Shown one piece after another: positions 9,817 to 19,231 of a stretch of DNA of 64,000 bases. This DNA comes from CAVTHW01 sp963734625. GTDB lineage: Bacteria; Acidobacteriota; Terriglobia; Bryobacterales; Bryobacteraceae. Position numbers and translations under genes: made by a program. The notes beneath the pieces were generated by a model, which saw only the letters and a list, made by a program, of their open reading frames with translations, made no database searches and was not told the DNA's origin. How positions within the stretch are numbered: position 1 is the first letter of the stretch; each line of letters opens with the position of its first letter. The stretch spans positions 1 through 64,000 of the forward strand of contig CAVTHW010000019.1 of assembly GCA_963734625.1 (NCBI GenBank). The letters run 5' to 3'.

Positions 9817-11211
9817 ATGGAGTATCTGGCATATTTCGCATTACTCGCCGCCGGTTTGCTGGCCGGATGGCTGATTGCTTCGCGCAAGTCCGGGTCGGCG
9901 CAGGCGGAGTGCGCGGGCCTGCGCGCCCAGATGGCAGAAAAAGACCGCGCCTTTGCCGCCAGGCAGACCGACCTGGAGGTGACGCAGAAGAGGTTGGAGG
10001 AGGTTTCTCAGGCAAACTCTTCAGCCCAGAGTGAAGCTGCGGGGCTGCGAGCTCAACTGCTGGAGAAGGACCGCGCGCATGTCGAGAAGCTGAAGGAACT
10101 CAACGATGCGCAGTCGCGCCTGACCGAGAGCTTCAAGGCGCTGGCCTCCGACGCTCTGCACGCAAACAACAAACAGTTTCTGGAACTGGCGAAGGCTACT
10201 TTGGAGACCGCGCAAAAGGCCGCGGCCGGAGAGTTGGACAAGCGCGCCACGGCTGTGGAGACCTTGGTTAAGCCGATCCGCGAATCGCTGGAAAAGGTGG
10301 ACAAGCATATCGGCGAGATGGAGAAGGAGCGTGTGAGCGCATACTCGGGCCTCACCGAGCAGGTCAAGTTGCTGGGCGTCGCGCAGTCGCAATTGCAGAC
10401 TGAGACGGCGCAACTGGTGCGCGCTTTACGGGCGCCACAAACGCGCGGCCGCTGGGGCGAGATCACGCTCCGCCGAGTGGTCGAGATGGCGGGGATGAGC
10501 GAGCATTGCGACTTCAGCGAGCAAGTCTCAGTGGAGAGCGAAGGCGGACGGCTGCGGCCCGACCTGATCGTCAGGCTGCCGGGCGGGCGCGTCATCGTGG
10601 TGGACGCGAAGGTCTCGTTGAAGTCCTACCTGGATGCCTTGGAAGCGCCCGACGATCTTTCGCGCGCGGCGTTACTGACCGATCACGCGCGGCAAGTGAA
10701 GGATCACCTCACGAGACTTGGCGCGAAGAGTTACTTCGAGCAATTTGAAAGGACTCCAGATTTCGTCATTGCCTTTCTGCCCGGCGACCCGTTCCTCGGT
10801 GCGGCGTTTGAGAAGGACCCGTCGCTGCTCGAGTACGGCGCAGAGCGGAAGGTGCTGATCGCCACGCCTGCGACGCTCATTGCGCTGTTGAAAGCGGTGG
10901 CCTACGGCTGGCGACAGGAATCGGTGGAACAGAACGCGCAGAAGATCAGCGACCTCGGCAAGGAACTCTATGACCGCATTCTGAAGCTGGCGGACCATTT
11001 CACCGGCGTCGGGGACTCGTTGGACAAGGCGGTGAAGAGCTATAACATCGCGGTCGGCTCGCTCGAAGGCCGCGTACTGGTGACGACTCGCAAGTTCCGC
11101 GAGCTGAATGCGGCCAGCGGCAAGGAGATCCCGGAAGCCGGTGCGATCGAGCGCGCCGTTCGGGAGATCCAGGCGCCGGAACTGAACGCGCGCGCCGGGG
11201 GCGGGGAATAG
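9817..11211 (+). CDS. rmuC: DNA recombination protein RmuC
   Basis: RmuC is a predicted nuclease-fold protein that limits inversions at short repeats. It has an N-terminal membrane segment (LAYFALLAAGLLAGWLIA), then a long coiled coil rich in Glu, Lys and Ala to about residue 190. The conserved RmuC core follows: RGRWGEITLRRVVEMAGM, LRPDLIVRLPGGRVIVVDAK (with the Asp and Lys of the restriction-endonuclease-like fold) and TPATLIALLKAVAYGWRQE. The 464 residues are intact. The ATG is preceded by GATGGAGG. Confidence 0.95.
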   Translation: MEYLAYFALLAAGLLAGWLIASRKSGSAQAECAGLRAQMAEKDRAFAARQTDLEVTQKRLEEVSQANSSAQSEAAGLRAQLLEKDRAHVEKLKELNDAQSRLTESFKALASDALHANNKQFLELAKATLETAQKAAAGELDKRATAVETLVKPIRESLEKVDKHIGEMEKERVSAYSGLTEQVKLLGVAQSQLQTETAQLVRALRAPQTRGRWGEITLRRVVEMAGMSEHCDFSEQVSVESEGGRLRPDLIVRLPGGRVIVVDAKVSLKSYLDALEAPDDLSRAALLTDHARQVKDHLTRLGAKSYFEQFERTPDFVIAFLPGDPFLGAAFEKDPSLLEYGAERKVLIATPATLIALLKAVAYGWRQESVEQNAQKISDLGKELYDRILKLADHFTGVGDSLDKAVKSYNIAVGSLEGRVLVTTRKFRELNAASGKEIPEAGAIERAVREIQAPELNARAGGGE

Positions 11212-11357
11212 CTGCGACCTGATCCGTGCAGCCGCGCATGCCATGAAAGCGTCGTTGCGCGGCATGCGGAAGAGATTAAACTCCCCGTGCGGGCTGCGGT
11301 TCGACTACAATAACAGCCTGTCTCAATTTCTTCCGGAGGCCCAACATTCATAATCGA

Positions 11358-11785
11358 TTGCGTACTCGCGTGAGCAGAGCTATTCGTGTGGCCGGCCTTC
11401 TTGCCGGAGTATGCCTCTTGCCGCAACGGGCTGTCATGTGCCAGACTACGCGACCATTCTATATGGCCGTCTCAGCGGTCCAGTCGTATCCGGGACAGGT
11501 GCCTTCTTACCAGAATTCATCCACCACGTTCCCATTTCAATCGATCTCAGCCGACGCGGATGTGGTGACGGTGTTTCCGGAATTCCTGGGCGTGCCTTTT
11601 GACCTGTTTTCCACAGCCACCCCGCCACCCGCGACGCATCCGTGGACCATCCAAATTCAGAATCTCGCGGCCAAGGCGAAAAGTATCGGCAAGCCAATCA
11701 TGCTGCAGACGGTATTGACGAGGGACCGGATGGTGCCTCGAACCGTGATCGTGAACGGAGAAGCAATATCTCCGCGTTCGCCTTC
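11358..11785 (+). CDS. Secreted protein, N-terminal part only, cut at the first junction
   Basis: The product begins with a signal peptide (VAGLLAGVCLLPQRAVMCQ). About 100 residues follow that read like the first strands of a TIM-barrel-type secreted protein (DADVVTVFPEFLGVPF, KPIMLQTVLTRDRMV). The family is not identified. From about 11,765 the sequence changes to actinobacterial coding sequence in another frame, so the rest of the gene is missing. No continuation is found at the right-hand junction near 44,115. Confidence 0.6.
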
Positions 11786-11790
11786 GTGAT
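11763..11790. other. Left mosaic junction (acidobacterial to actinobacterial sequence)
   Basis: Upstream lies an interrupted secreted-protein gene. Downstream a family III CoA-transferase enters in mid-domain at about FAFVIEDASGLTWLTGHPD. Base composition shifts visibly to higher G+C. No terminal repeat, integrase or tRNA is seen at the point of change. Confidence 0.7.
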
Positions 11791-12598
11791 CGAGGACGCT
11801 TCAGGACTCACGTGGCTCACCGGGCATCCCGATCTCCTCCCGTTCGAGCCGTACTGCGTCGGCGATCCCAACGCGGGGCTCCACGCGCTGTTCGGCCTGA
11901 TGCTCGCACTCGAGCACCGTGCGAAGACGGGTGAGGGCGGCCTCGTCGAGGCGGCGATGGTCGACGCGGCGCTCAACATCGCCGCGGAGCAGGCGATCGA
12001 GTTCTCCGCCTACGGGGCGCTCCTCGCCCGCAACGGCAACCGCGGCCCCTGTGCGGCACCGCAGAACCTCTATCTGGCCGCCGGGCCCGACGAGAAGGGC
12101 CGCGACGACTCCTGGGTCGCGATCGCGGTGGCGAACGACGAGCAGTGGAGGTCGCTCCGCCGTGCGCTGGACGAACCGGCGTGGGCGGCGGACCCCGCGC
12201 TCGAGACCGCGGCCGGCCGGCGTCGGGAGCACGACCGGATCGACACCTTGCTCGGGGAGTGGTGTCGTGCCCGCTCGGCCGACGAGATCGTCGAACAGCT
12301 GTGGGATGCCGGCGTGCCGGTCGGCAAGGTGATGCAACCCCATCTCCAGCCCGAGTCGCCCCAACTCGGGTCCCGGGACTTCTTCGAGGAGGTCGACCAT
12401 CCGGTCATCGGGCGCGCTCGCTACGGCACGCTCCCGATGCGGTTCTCGAACGGCCCGCCGAAGCGTCACGTACGACACGCCCCGCTGCTCGGTGAGCACA
12501 ACGCGGAGCTGCTGGGCGAGCTCGGCCTCACCCGGTCGGAGATCGACGCACTCGAAGCCGACAGGATCATCGGCAGTTCGCTCGTCCAGGACCCCTGA
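11780..12598 (+). CDS. CoA-transferase family III (CaiB/BaiF), N-terminus missing
   Basis: Family III CoA-transferases move CoA between carboxylic acids. The visible part starts in the middle of the fold (EDASGLTWLTGHPD) and runs through GEGGLVEAAMVDAALN to the C-terminal DHPVIGRARYGTLPMRF and HAPLLGEHNAELLGELGL, both typical of the family. About 130-150 N-terminal residues are absent because the sequence starts at the junction. The usual catalytic Asp in the V-x-D position appears as Glu (LVEAAM) if my alignment by eye is right. A MarR regulator follows after about 30 bases. Confidence 0.85.
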   Translation, partial: AFVIEDASGLTWLTGHPDLLPFEPYCVGDPNAGLHALFGLMLALEHRAKTGEGGLVEAAMVDAALNIAAEQAIEFSAYGALLARNGNRGPCAAPQNLYLAAGPDEKGRDDSWVAIAVANDEQWRSLRRALDEPAWAADPALETAAGRRREHDRIDTLLGEWCRARSADEIVEQLWDAGVPVGKVMQPHLQPESPQLGSRDFFEEVDHPVIGRARYGTLPMRFSNGPPKRHVRHAPLLGEHNAELLGELGLTRSEIDALEADRIIGSSLVQDP

Positions 12599-12629
12599 GT
12601 CGGTGGTGCCGGTGCCGTATCCTTCGCGG

Positions 12630-13227
12630 ATGGGTTTCCCCCAGGCTCCGTTCGATGTCGTCGAGGCGTCCCGTCGCGTGTGGCTCGAGCAGTGGGAGCC
12701 GGAGGCCGCCTCCGGGATGGCCGTGTTCACCGCGATCCTCCGCTCGTACCAGCTCCTGACCGATCAGGTGAACGGCGTGATGAAGCGGCACGACCTCACG
12801 TTCGCCCGCTACGAGGTCCTCGCGTGGCTGGCGACGGATCCGGAATCGTCCCTGACCCTCAGCTGGATCAGCAAGACCCTTCGCATCCCGCCGGCGACGG
12901 TCACGAACATCATCGACCGACTCGAGGGCGAGAAGCTCGTTCGGCGTGTGCCGCATCCGTCGGATGCCCGCACGACGCTGGCCGTGATCACCCCCCGCGG
13001 CCGGAAGCTCGTGACGGCGGCGACCCGAGACCTCAACTCGACGGTGTACGAACGCATCGGCCTCCCGGAGCAGAAGCGGACCCTCCTCATCGATCTCCTC
13101 GGTGAGCTCCGCCGCGATGGGGAACGAGTTCGACGTCGGGCGCTCCGACGAAGTGATCGAGGAAGTCGGCACGCGTCAGGCCCGCAAGGTGAAGCGCGGA
13201 GGCAAGGGCCAGGCCGAGGTCGCCTGA
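12630..13227 (+). CDS. MarR-family transcriptional regulator (one frameshift)
   Basis: This is a winged-helix regulator of the type that often responds to aromatic acids or CoA thioesters. The core is readable: MKRHDLTFARYEVLAWLA, then SWISKTLRIPPATVTNIIDRLE (recognition helix) and VRRVPHPSDARTTLAVITP (wing with the DxR motif). The ATG at 12630 begins MGFPQAPFDVVEASRR. A one-base shift near 13,110 is needed to reach the natural end GGKGQAEVA at 13227; the total is then about 199 codons. It stands between the truncated CoA-transferase and an SDR, and it is the only recognised DNA-binding regulator of the central block. Confidence 0.87.
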
Positions 13228-13273
13228 CACGTCTCCGGCGAGTCCTGCGAGAGCGTCGCATAGGGTCACGGCC

Positions 13274-14092
13274 ATGGAACGGCTCGACGGACGGACCGCA
13301 GTGGTGACGGGCGCAGCGAGCGGGATCGGTCTCGCGATCGTCGAGGCCTTCGTGGCCGAAGGCATGCGTGTCGTGATGGCAGACGTCGACGAGGAGAACC
13401 TCGACACGGCGGCAACGCGACTGGGTGACGAAGGGGCGGTCGTACGCGCCGTGGCCGCCGACGTGGCCGATCCCACGTCGGTGGAGCACGTCGGGCGCAC
13501 CACGGTCGAGGCGTTCGGTGGCCTGCACGTCGCGGTCAACAACGCAGGCATCGTGAACCGGGGCCTCGCGTGGGAGCTCTCGTTGGAGGAGTGGCACCGG
13601 ATCGTCGACGTCGATCTCTGGGGGGTGATCCACGGCATCCACACCTTCGTCCCGCGCATGCTCGCGACCGGCGACGAGGGCCACGTGGTGAATGTCGCAT
13701 CGATGGCAGCGGTGCACACCATCGCTCGGCTCGGTCCGTACACCGCAGCCAAGCACGGCGTGCTCGGGCTGTCCGACGTGCTCGCCTTGGACCTTGCGTC
13801 GATCGAGGCACCTGTGGGCGTCTCGGTCGTGATGCCCGGCATGATCAAGACCACGCTGAACCCGATCGGCACGGTCGCCGCGTCGACCGTCGCGTCGAAC
13901 GTGGTCGACGCGATGCGTCGTGGCCGCCGCTACGTCTTCACCGATGATCACTCCTCGGCGAGCGTCGAGAGCCGGCTGGGAGCGATCCTCGGGCCCGCGG
14001 CGACGTCGTTTCGTAACCCTCCGGCGACCGCTCAGGTGCGGGCCACCCGCTCGCGGAGCCAGAGGGCGTCGACCACGGCATCGCCCTGGTAG
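13274..14092 (+). CDS. Short-chain dehydrogenase/reductase
   Basis: A classical SDR, probably NAD(P)-dependent and acting on a hydroxyl or keto group of an acyl-CoA or similar intermediate. Visible motifs are TGAASGIG (cofactor), NNAG, the catalytic Ser in VNVASMAAV and YTAAK (catalytic Tyr and Lys). The last 30 residues (from about 14,000) are basic and unlike the family, and overlap the convergent DUF72 gene. A one-base shift near 14,000 would give a stop at 14,015, so the true end is probably there. Confidence 0.85.
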   Translation: MERLDGRTAVVTGAASGIGLAIVEAFVAEGMRVVMADVDEENLDTAATRLGDEGAVVRAVAADVADPTSVEHVGRTTVEAFGGLHVAVNNAGIVNRGLAWELSLEEWHRIVDVDLWGVIHGIHTFVPRMLATGDEGHVVNVASMAAVHTIARLGPYTAAKHGVLGLSDVLALDLASIEAPVGVSVVMPGMIKTTLNPIGTVAASTVASNVVDAMRRGRRYVFTDDHSSASVESRLGAILGPAATSFRNPPATAQVRATRSRSQRASTTASPW

Positions 14093-14810
14093 TCGTTGTT
14101 GAAGTAGCCGTACACATCGATGCCCGCGGCGAGCCATCCCTGGATCCGTTCGGCGATCCGCCAGAGCCGTCGGCCCGTGTAGCGACCCCGGTACTTCTGA
14201 TCGAGGGCATGGGGACCGTGGAACCGCAGGTAGGTCCAGTCCGTGGTGAGCGCCCACGGATGGTCCGGGAGCAGGTCGTGCAGCACCGAGCGCGGCCCCA
14301 TGCGCACGCAGCACGTCGAACACCTCGTCGCTGAGCCACGACGGGTCACGCAGCTCGACAGCCCACCGCATGGTCGCCGGCGCAACGGTGAGGAACTCGT
14401 CGAGGCGCGCCGCGTTGCGCCGCCACTTCGGTGGGAGTTGGACGAGCGTCGGGCCGAGCGGGGCCGAGACGTCGGACCCGATCGAGATGGTTGGGTAGCC
14501 ACCTCGCCGAGTCGCGCAGCTTCATCCGGTGCGATCCGAACTGGCCCATCTTCACGGCGTAGGTGAACCCCTCTGGTGCCTGCCGGGCCCACTGCTCGAC
14601 CGTCTCCACGGCCGGGAGGCGGTAGAAGGTGGCGTTGATCTCCACGGTGTCGAACAACGTGGCGTAGTGCTCGAACCGGCGACTGGCGGGCAACCCTCGG
14701 GGATAGACCGTGTTCCGCCAGTCGCGGTACTCCCAGCCGGAGCAGCCGATGCGCGCCGCTCCGGCTGCCGTCCGCGCGGTTGGGCGAACGGCGTTGGACG
14801 CATCAGTCAT
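14032..14810 (-). CDS. DUF72 family protein (several frameshifts)
   Basis: The N-terminal half reads IGCSGWEYRDWRNTVYPRGL, TVEINATFYRLP and GFTYAVKMGQFGSHRMKL, which are the DUF72 family hallmarks. The C-terminal half (DWTYLRFHGP, VYGYFNNDYQGDAVVDALW) is in another frame and the middle (MRWAVELRDPSWLSDEVFDV) in a third, so at least two indels are present. DUF72 proteins have a TIM-barrel fold and no well-established role. The ATG at 14810 is preferred over a GTG 15 bases upstream. The gene converges on the SDR. Confidence 0.8.
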
Positions 14811-14926
14811 GGTTCGAGACTCCACACACGCGGATCTGCACCGCTACGAGGTTCCCACGTCGTTCTCGACCGGAGGGGACGAGCGATCGCGCCGTGATCT
14901 CGGCGACGACGAACTACCGTCGGGCC

Positions 14927-16080
14927 ATGCGTCGAAGCCTGCTCGTCACCGCCGTCGCCGTCCTGCTGATCGGTGCGGCGGGCTGCTCCTCCTCGAGCTC
15001 CTCGTCCTCGTCGGGCGACAAGGACACGACCGCGACGACCGCCGCAGCGGCCGCCGGTCCGGCCGCGATCGGCCACGTCTTCGTGATCAACCTCGAGAAC
15101 AAGGGGTACGACGAGACGTGGGGGGCGGGCTCGGTCGCCGCCTATCTCAACGGCACGCTCCGGCCCCAGGGCCAGTTGCTCGAGCAGTACTTCGGCATCG
15201 GTCACCTCAGCCTCGACAACTACCTGGCGCAGATCAGCGGTCAGGCGCCGAACCAGGAGACGCAGAGCGACTGCCCGCAAGTACGTCGAGTTCGAAGCCA
15301 CCGGCACCGGCGACTACGGGCAGGCACTCGGCAAGGGCTGCGTCTACCCGTCGTCGGTGCAGACCATCGCCGACCAGTTGGACGCCGACGGGCAAGACCT
15401 GGAAGGCCTACCAGGAGGACATGGGCAATTCGGCCACCGAGCCGAAGACGTGCCGGCACCCGTCGATCGGTGAGACCGATCCCACCCTCGGCGCGCGGCC
15501 CGGTGACATGTACGCCACCAGGCACGACCCCTTCGTGTACTTCCACTCGGTGATCGACTCGCCCAGCTGTGCGACGAACGTCGTCGACTTCACGGCGCTG
15601 ACCACCGACCTGGCATCGGTGGCGACCACGCCGAACCTCAGCTACATCACGCCCAACCTGTGCCACGACGGCCACGACAGCCCGTGCGTCGACGGTCAGC
15701 CCGGCGGGCTGGTCTCCGCCGACGCCTGGCTCCAGGCCCAGGTCCCGGCGATCCTCGCCTCGCCCGCGTTCCAGCAGGACGGATTGCTGATCATCACGTT
15801 CGACGAGGCCGAGGCGGTCGGCGACCAGACCGATGCGTCGGCGTGCTGCAACACGCCGCCGTCGCCCAACGCAGCCATGCCGGGCCTGACCGGACCGGGC
15901 GGTGGCCGTGTCGGCGCGCTCGTCCTCGGTCCCTCCGTGAAGCCGGGTACCTCCAACCCGACGCCGTACAACCACTACGCCCTGCTGTGCAGCATCGAGG
16001 ACGTGTTCAAGGTCGACCACCTCGGCTTCGCCGGCGCTCCGGGGCTGACCTGCTTCGGCAAGGACGTCTACGGCGCGTGA
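14927..16080 (+). CDS. Phosphoesterase family lipoprotein (acid-phosphatase-like, two frameshifts)
   Basis: The product starts with a lipoprotein signal (MRRSLLVTAVAVLLIGAAGC) and a Ser-rich linker. The phosphoesterase domain shared with phosphatidylinositol-3-phosphatase-like and phospholipase C-like proteins follows: HVFVINLENKGYDETWG at the start, LSLDNYLAQISGQ, then LLIITFDEAE and NHYALLCSIEDVF near the end. The metal-binding Glu/Asn and Asp/Glu are visible. Frame shifts are needed near 15,280 and 15,390. It is exported and probably works outside the membrane. Its link to the catabolic genes is unclear. Confidence 0.85.
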
Positions 16081-16118
16081 GCGGCAGCGGTCCGACCGCC
16101 TCGCTCCCTGGTCGACCG

Positions 16119-17675
16119 ATGCCGCCCGAGACGATCCCGACGCTGATGGCCCGTCGCCACGACGTCGATGGCGACCTGCGTGCACTCGTCGCGGACGACG
16201 ACGCGATCACCTACGCCGAGTTGGACGAGGCGAGCGCGACGCTCGCCGCCCGGCTGGTCGCAGCCGGTGTGGTCGAGGGGGACCGCATCGGCCTCCTCGC
16301 GCCGAACGGCGTCGACTGGGCCGTCGTCGCGTACGCCACGATGCGGATCGGTGCCGTCCTCGTGCCACTCAGCACGCTGTTGCGCCGGCCAGAGCTGGTC
16401 GCGCAACTCACGACGGCGGACGTCTCGCACCTCGTCGCCGTGCCGAGCTTTCGGGGACGCTCCTACCTCGACGAGCTCGAGTCGGTCGCGCCGGGCATCC
16501 GGGCACGGTCGATGCCGGTGAGCGTCATCCTTCGGTGCCGTCGTTGCGCGGGATCTGGACCACTCGAACGCTTCCCGAGACGACCGCGCTGCTGGCCGCC
16601 GTGCGGGCGATGGAGGACCGGGTTCGGCCGACCGACGACATGGTCGTCCTGTTCACCTCGGGGAGCACCGGGCCCCCGAAGGGCGTGATCCACACCCACG
16701 GAGGCGCGCTGCGGGCGACCGCCGCCAGCCTCGAGGCGCGCTGCATCCGGCCGGGGGAGCGCCTGTACGTCCCGATGCCGTTCTTCTGGACCGGCGGACT
16801 CGCCACCGGGCTGCTCTCGGCGGCGCTCGCCGGCGCGACGCTCCTCACCGAGGCCGCGCCGGAGCCGGCCCGCACCCTCCGGTTCCTCGAACACGAGCGC
16901 GTCACCTTGTTCCGCGGCTGGCCCGATCAGGCCGCTCAGCTCGCCGCCGATCCCACCTTCGCGGACGTCGACCTCTCCTCACTCGGCGACGCCAGCCTCG
17001 GTGCGCTGTTGGCGCCGGATCGCCGCCCCGCGCCGGGAGCCCGTCCGAACATCTTCGGCATGACGGAGACCTTCGGTCCCTACTGCGGCGACCGCCTCGA
17101 CGTCGACCTCCCGGCCGAACGGTTCGGGAGCTGCGGGCGGCCCTTCGACGGTGTCGAGGTCCGGATCGCCGATCCCGAGACGGGTGAGGAGTGCGCCGTG
17201 GGGGACGAGGGCGAGATCTGGCTGCGCGGTCCGAACCTGTTCCGAGGGATCTGCGGCCGTCCGCGCTCGTCGGTGTTCACGCCCGATGGCTTCTTCCGCA
17301 CCGGCGACCGGGGCCGCGTCGACGAGGCGGGCTACCTCTGGTACCGGGGCCGGCTCGACGACATGTTCAAGGTCAGCGGAGCCAGCGTGTACCCCTCCGA
17401 GGTCGAGGCCGCCCTACGATCCGTCGATGGCGTCCGCCAGGCCCACGTCACCGACGTCGAGGGCGCCGGCGGCCGGGCCGAGGTGGGCGCACTGGTGATC
17501 ACGGACGAGACGGCCGAGTCCGTGCGAGCGGCGGTCCGCGACCGGCTCAGCGCGTTCAAGGTCCCGACGAGGTGGGTGGTCACGCGCGAGTCCGCCCAGG
17601 TCCCCACGAGCGCGACGGGCAAGATCGACAAGCGGGCGCTCGCGCGCCCTGCTCAGCGAGGGGAGCGAGGCCTGA
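16119..17675 (+). CDS. AMP-forming acyl-CoA ligase (frameshifts)
   Basis: Adenylate-forming ligase that would activate a carboxylic acid to its CoA thioester. The N-terminal domain (AITYAELDEASATLAARL, GLLAPNGVDWAVVAYA) is followed, after a shift near 16,530, by the AMP-binding loop VLFTSGSTGPPKGVIHTHGG. FGMTETFGPY, FRTGDRGRVDEAGYL (Asp of motif A8) and TSATGKIDKRAL (catalytic Lys region) come next. A second one-base shift near 17,643 brings the stop at 17675, which overlaps the start of the next gene (TGATG). Total length is about 518 codons, normal for the family. Confidence 0.88.
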
Positions 17676-18168
17676 TGGCGTCCGTGGAGATGTGGGAGCT
17701 CGTCCGCGCGAGCGGATTCGCGACACCCTCGCCCGCTACAGCTGGTCGGGTGACAGCTTCCGCCTGGAGGAGCTCGCCGCGGCGTTCTGCGAGGATGGTG
17801 AGCTCGAGGTCCGGGGCCGCGACTCGTTCCGCGGCCGGGCGGCGATCGTCGCGTTCCTCTCGGGCGACGCCGGTCCGGCCGACGACGACGCTCGCCGTGC
17901 GGCCCGGCTGGCGGAGGCCCAGGTGGCCGGCGCACGCCGGATCGTCCGTCACGTGCTGACCAACACGCGCTTCGTCGAGGTCACACCCGAGCAGGCGCGG
18001 GTGGAGTCGTACTTCACGGTCATCACCGAGATCGGGCTCGACCACCACGGCCGTTACCGGGATCTGCTCGAACCGGTGGGGGAGGAGTGGCTCATCCGGC
18101 ACCGCTTCGTGTCGACCGACTGGCGCGACCCCCGCTCGACCATGGCGCCGCCCTCCGCGCTCGGCTGA
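17675..18168 (+). CDS. SnoaL-like / NTF2-fold protein (one frameshift)
   Basis: After a one-base shift near 17,710 the protein reads RIRDTLARYSWSGDSFRLEELAAAF, ELEVRGRDSFRGRAAIVAFL, IVRHVLTNTRFVEV, ARVESYFTVITEIGLDHHGRY and WLIRHRFVSTDW. This is the usual order of elements in SnoaL-like NTF2-fold proteins. Such proteins can be isomerases, hydratases or dehydratases of cyclic substrates, or non-catalytic. The start overlaps the stop of the CoA ligase by one base, so both are one operon. Confidence 0.75.
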
Positions 18169-18993
18169 TCAGGTGCCCTCGGCCTCGCCCTCGACGCCGA
18201 ACATCGCCATGGCACGCGCCAGGTGGCCCATCACGTCCGGGTAGCGCTTGGCGTGCGCGCCCCGGTCGATCAGGTGCAGCTCGCCGGAGATCGACGACGA
18301 CTCGTCGGAGGCGAGGAAGGTCACCAGGCTCGCCACGTCGTCGGGGCTGGTGGTCGCGGTCAGCGGAGCGTTCTCGTCGAACTCGTCGACCACCTCGGGC
18401 ATCAGCCACATGCCCTCGGTGAGCGGTGTGCGCACGAGTCCCGGTCCGACGGCGTTCACGCGGATCCCGGCTGCGCCGAGCTCCATCGCCGCGCACTGGG
18501 CGAGCATCGAGACGGCCGCCTTCGATGCGCAGTAGGCGCTCATGCCCGCTGCGGCCTGCACGGCGTTCAGGCTGGCCGTGATCACGATCGAGCCTCCCGC
18601 GCCCATGCGGGGTGCAGCGTGCTTGATGGTGAGCATGGGCCCGAGGAGGTTCACGTTGACCACGCGCATCCACTCCGCGGCATCGGCCTCGGTGATCGGC
18701 GCCAATGAGCCGATGCCGGCGTTGGCGAAGGCGATGTGCAGGCCACCGAACCGCTCGGTCGCGGCACCGCAGAGCGCCTCGACCTCGTGTTCGACGGTGA
18801 CGTCGCACCGCACGCCGGCGACCGCATCGCCGAGCTCGGCGGCAACGGCGGCGAGTCCTGCCTCGTCCAGATCGCCGACGACGACGCGGGCGCCCTCCGC
18901 GACGAACCGGCGAGTGGTCGCGAGCCCGATCCCCGAGGCGCCGCCGGTCACGACGGCGACCGTGCCTGCCAAAGACCTTCGCGGAGAGGTCAC
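18169..18993 (-). CDS. Short-chain dehydrogenase/reductase
   Basis: A classical SDR: VAVVTGGASGIG (cofactor loop), FANAGIG, catalytic Ser in IVITASLNAV, YCASK (Tyr and Lys) and GIRVNAVGPGLVRTPL. The GTG at 18993 gives a protein starting VTSPRRSLAGTVAV. A longer reading to 19101 exists but has no family-like N-terminus. The reading frame is intact at about 274 residues. It is divergent from the CoA ligase at 19232, and the shared region contains a copy of the AT-rich motif. Confidence 0.9.
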   Translation of the reverse strand: MTSPRRSLAGTVAVVTGGASGIGLATTRRFVAEGARVVVGDLDEAGLAAVAAELGDAVAGVRCDVTVEHEVEALCGAATERFGGLHIAFANAGIGSLAPITEADAAEWMRVVNVNLLGPMLTIKHAAPRMGAGGSIVITASLNAVQAAAGMSAYCASKAAVSMLAQCAAMELGAAGIRVNAVGPGLVRTPLTEGMWLMPEVVDEFDENAPLTATTSPDDVASLVTFLASDESSSISGELHLIDRGAHAKRYPDVMGHLARAMAMFGVEGEAEGT

Positions 18994-19180
18994 GGTCGGC
19001 ACTTCGAAAGCCAGACGTCGACCAGGCTGCGCCTGGCCGACAAGCCTGCAGTCACATTGGCGGATGCGCCTATCGGCGCATCCCCTGAAGCGACCGTCCA
19101 TGTGCGGCTCCTCTGTGGTGCGTGCCCCCGTGATGGGGTGCTGGGCGGCCGGACTGTACCAAAGGCGATGGTGTCTATCG

Positions 19181-19194
19181 ATCTAGATGTTTCG
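19181..19194 (+). promoter_or_regulatory. AT-rich motif copy 1 (candidate operator)
   Basis: ATCTAGATGTTTCG lies 38 bases before the CoA ligase start and in the divergent space with the SDR at 18993. It is 13 of 14 identical to the copy at 30481. It stands out as AT-rich in otherwise G+C-rich surroundings. The role is inferred. Confidence 0.45.
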
Positions 19195-19231
19195 GCGGAA
19201 TCACGTCGGTCGGTGGCGGTACTGTCGCGGC

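Noticed and set aside
11218..11270. Inverted repeat after rmuC as a terminator
   Set aside because: The stem is eight pairs with an 18-base loop and no T run follows, so it does not meet the pattern of a Rho-independent terminator.
12809..14371. A 520-codon open frame on the minus strand over the MarR and SDR genes
   Set aside because: Apart from a short piece of the DUF72 gene at its start, it is antisense to well-supported genes and shows no domain.
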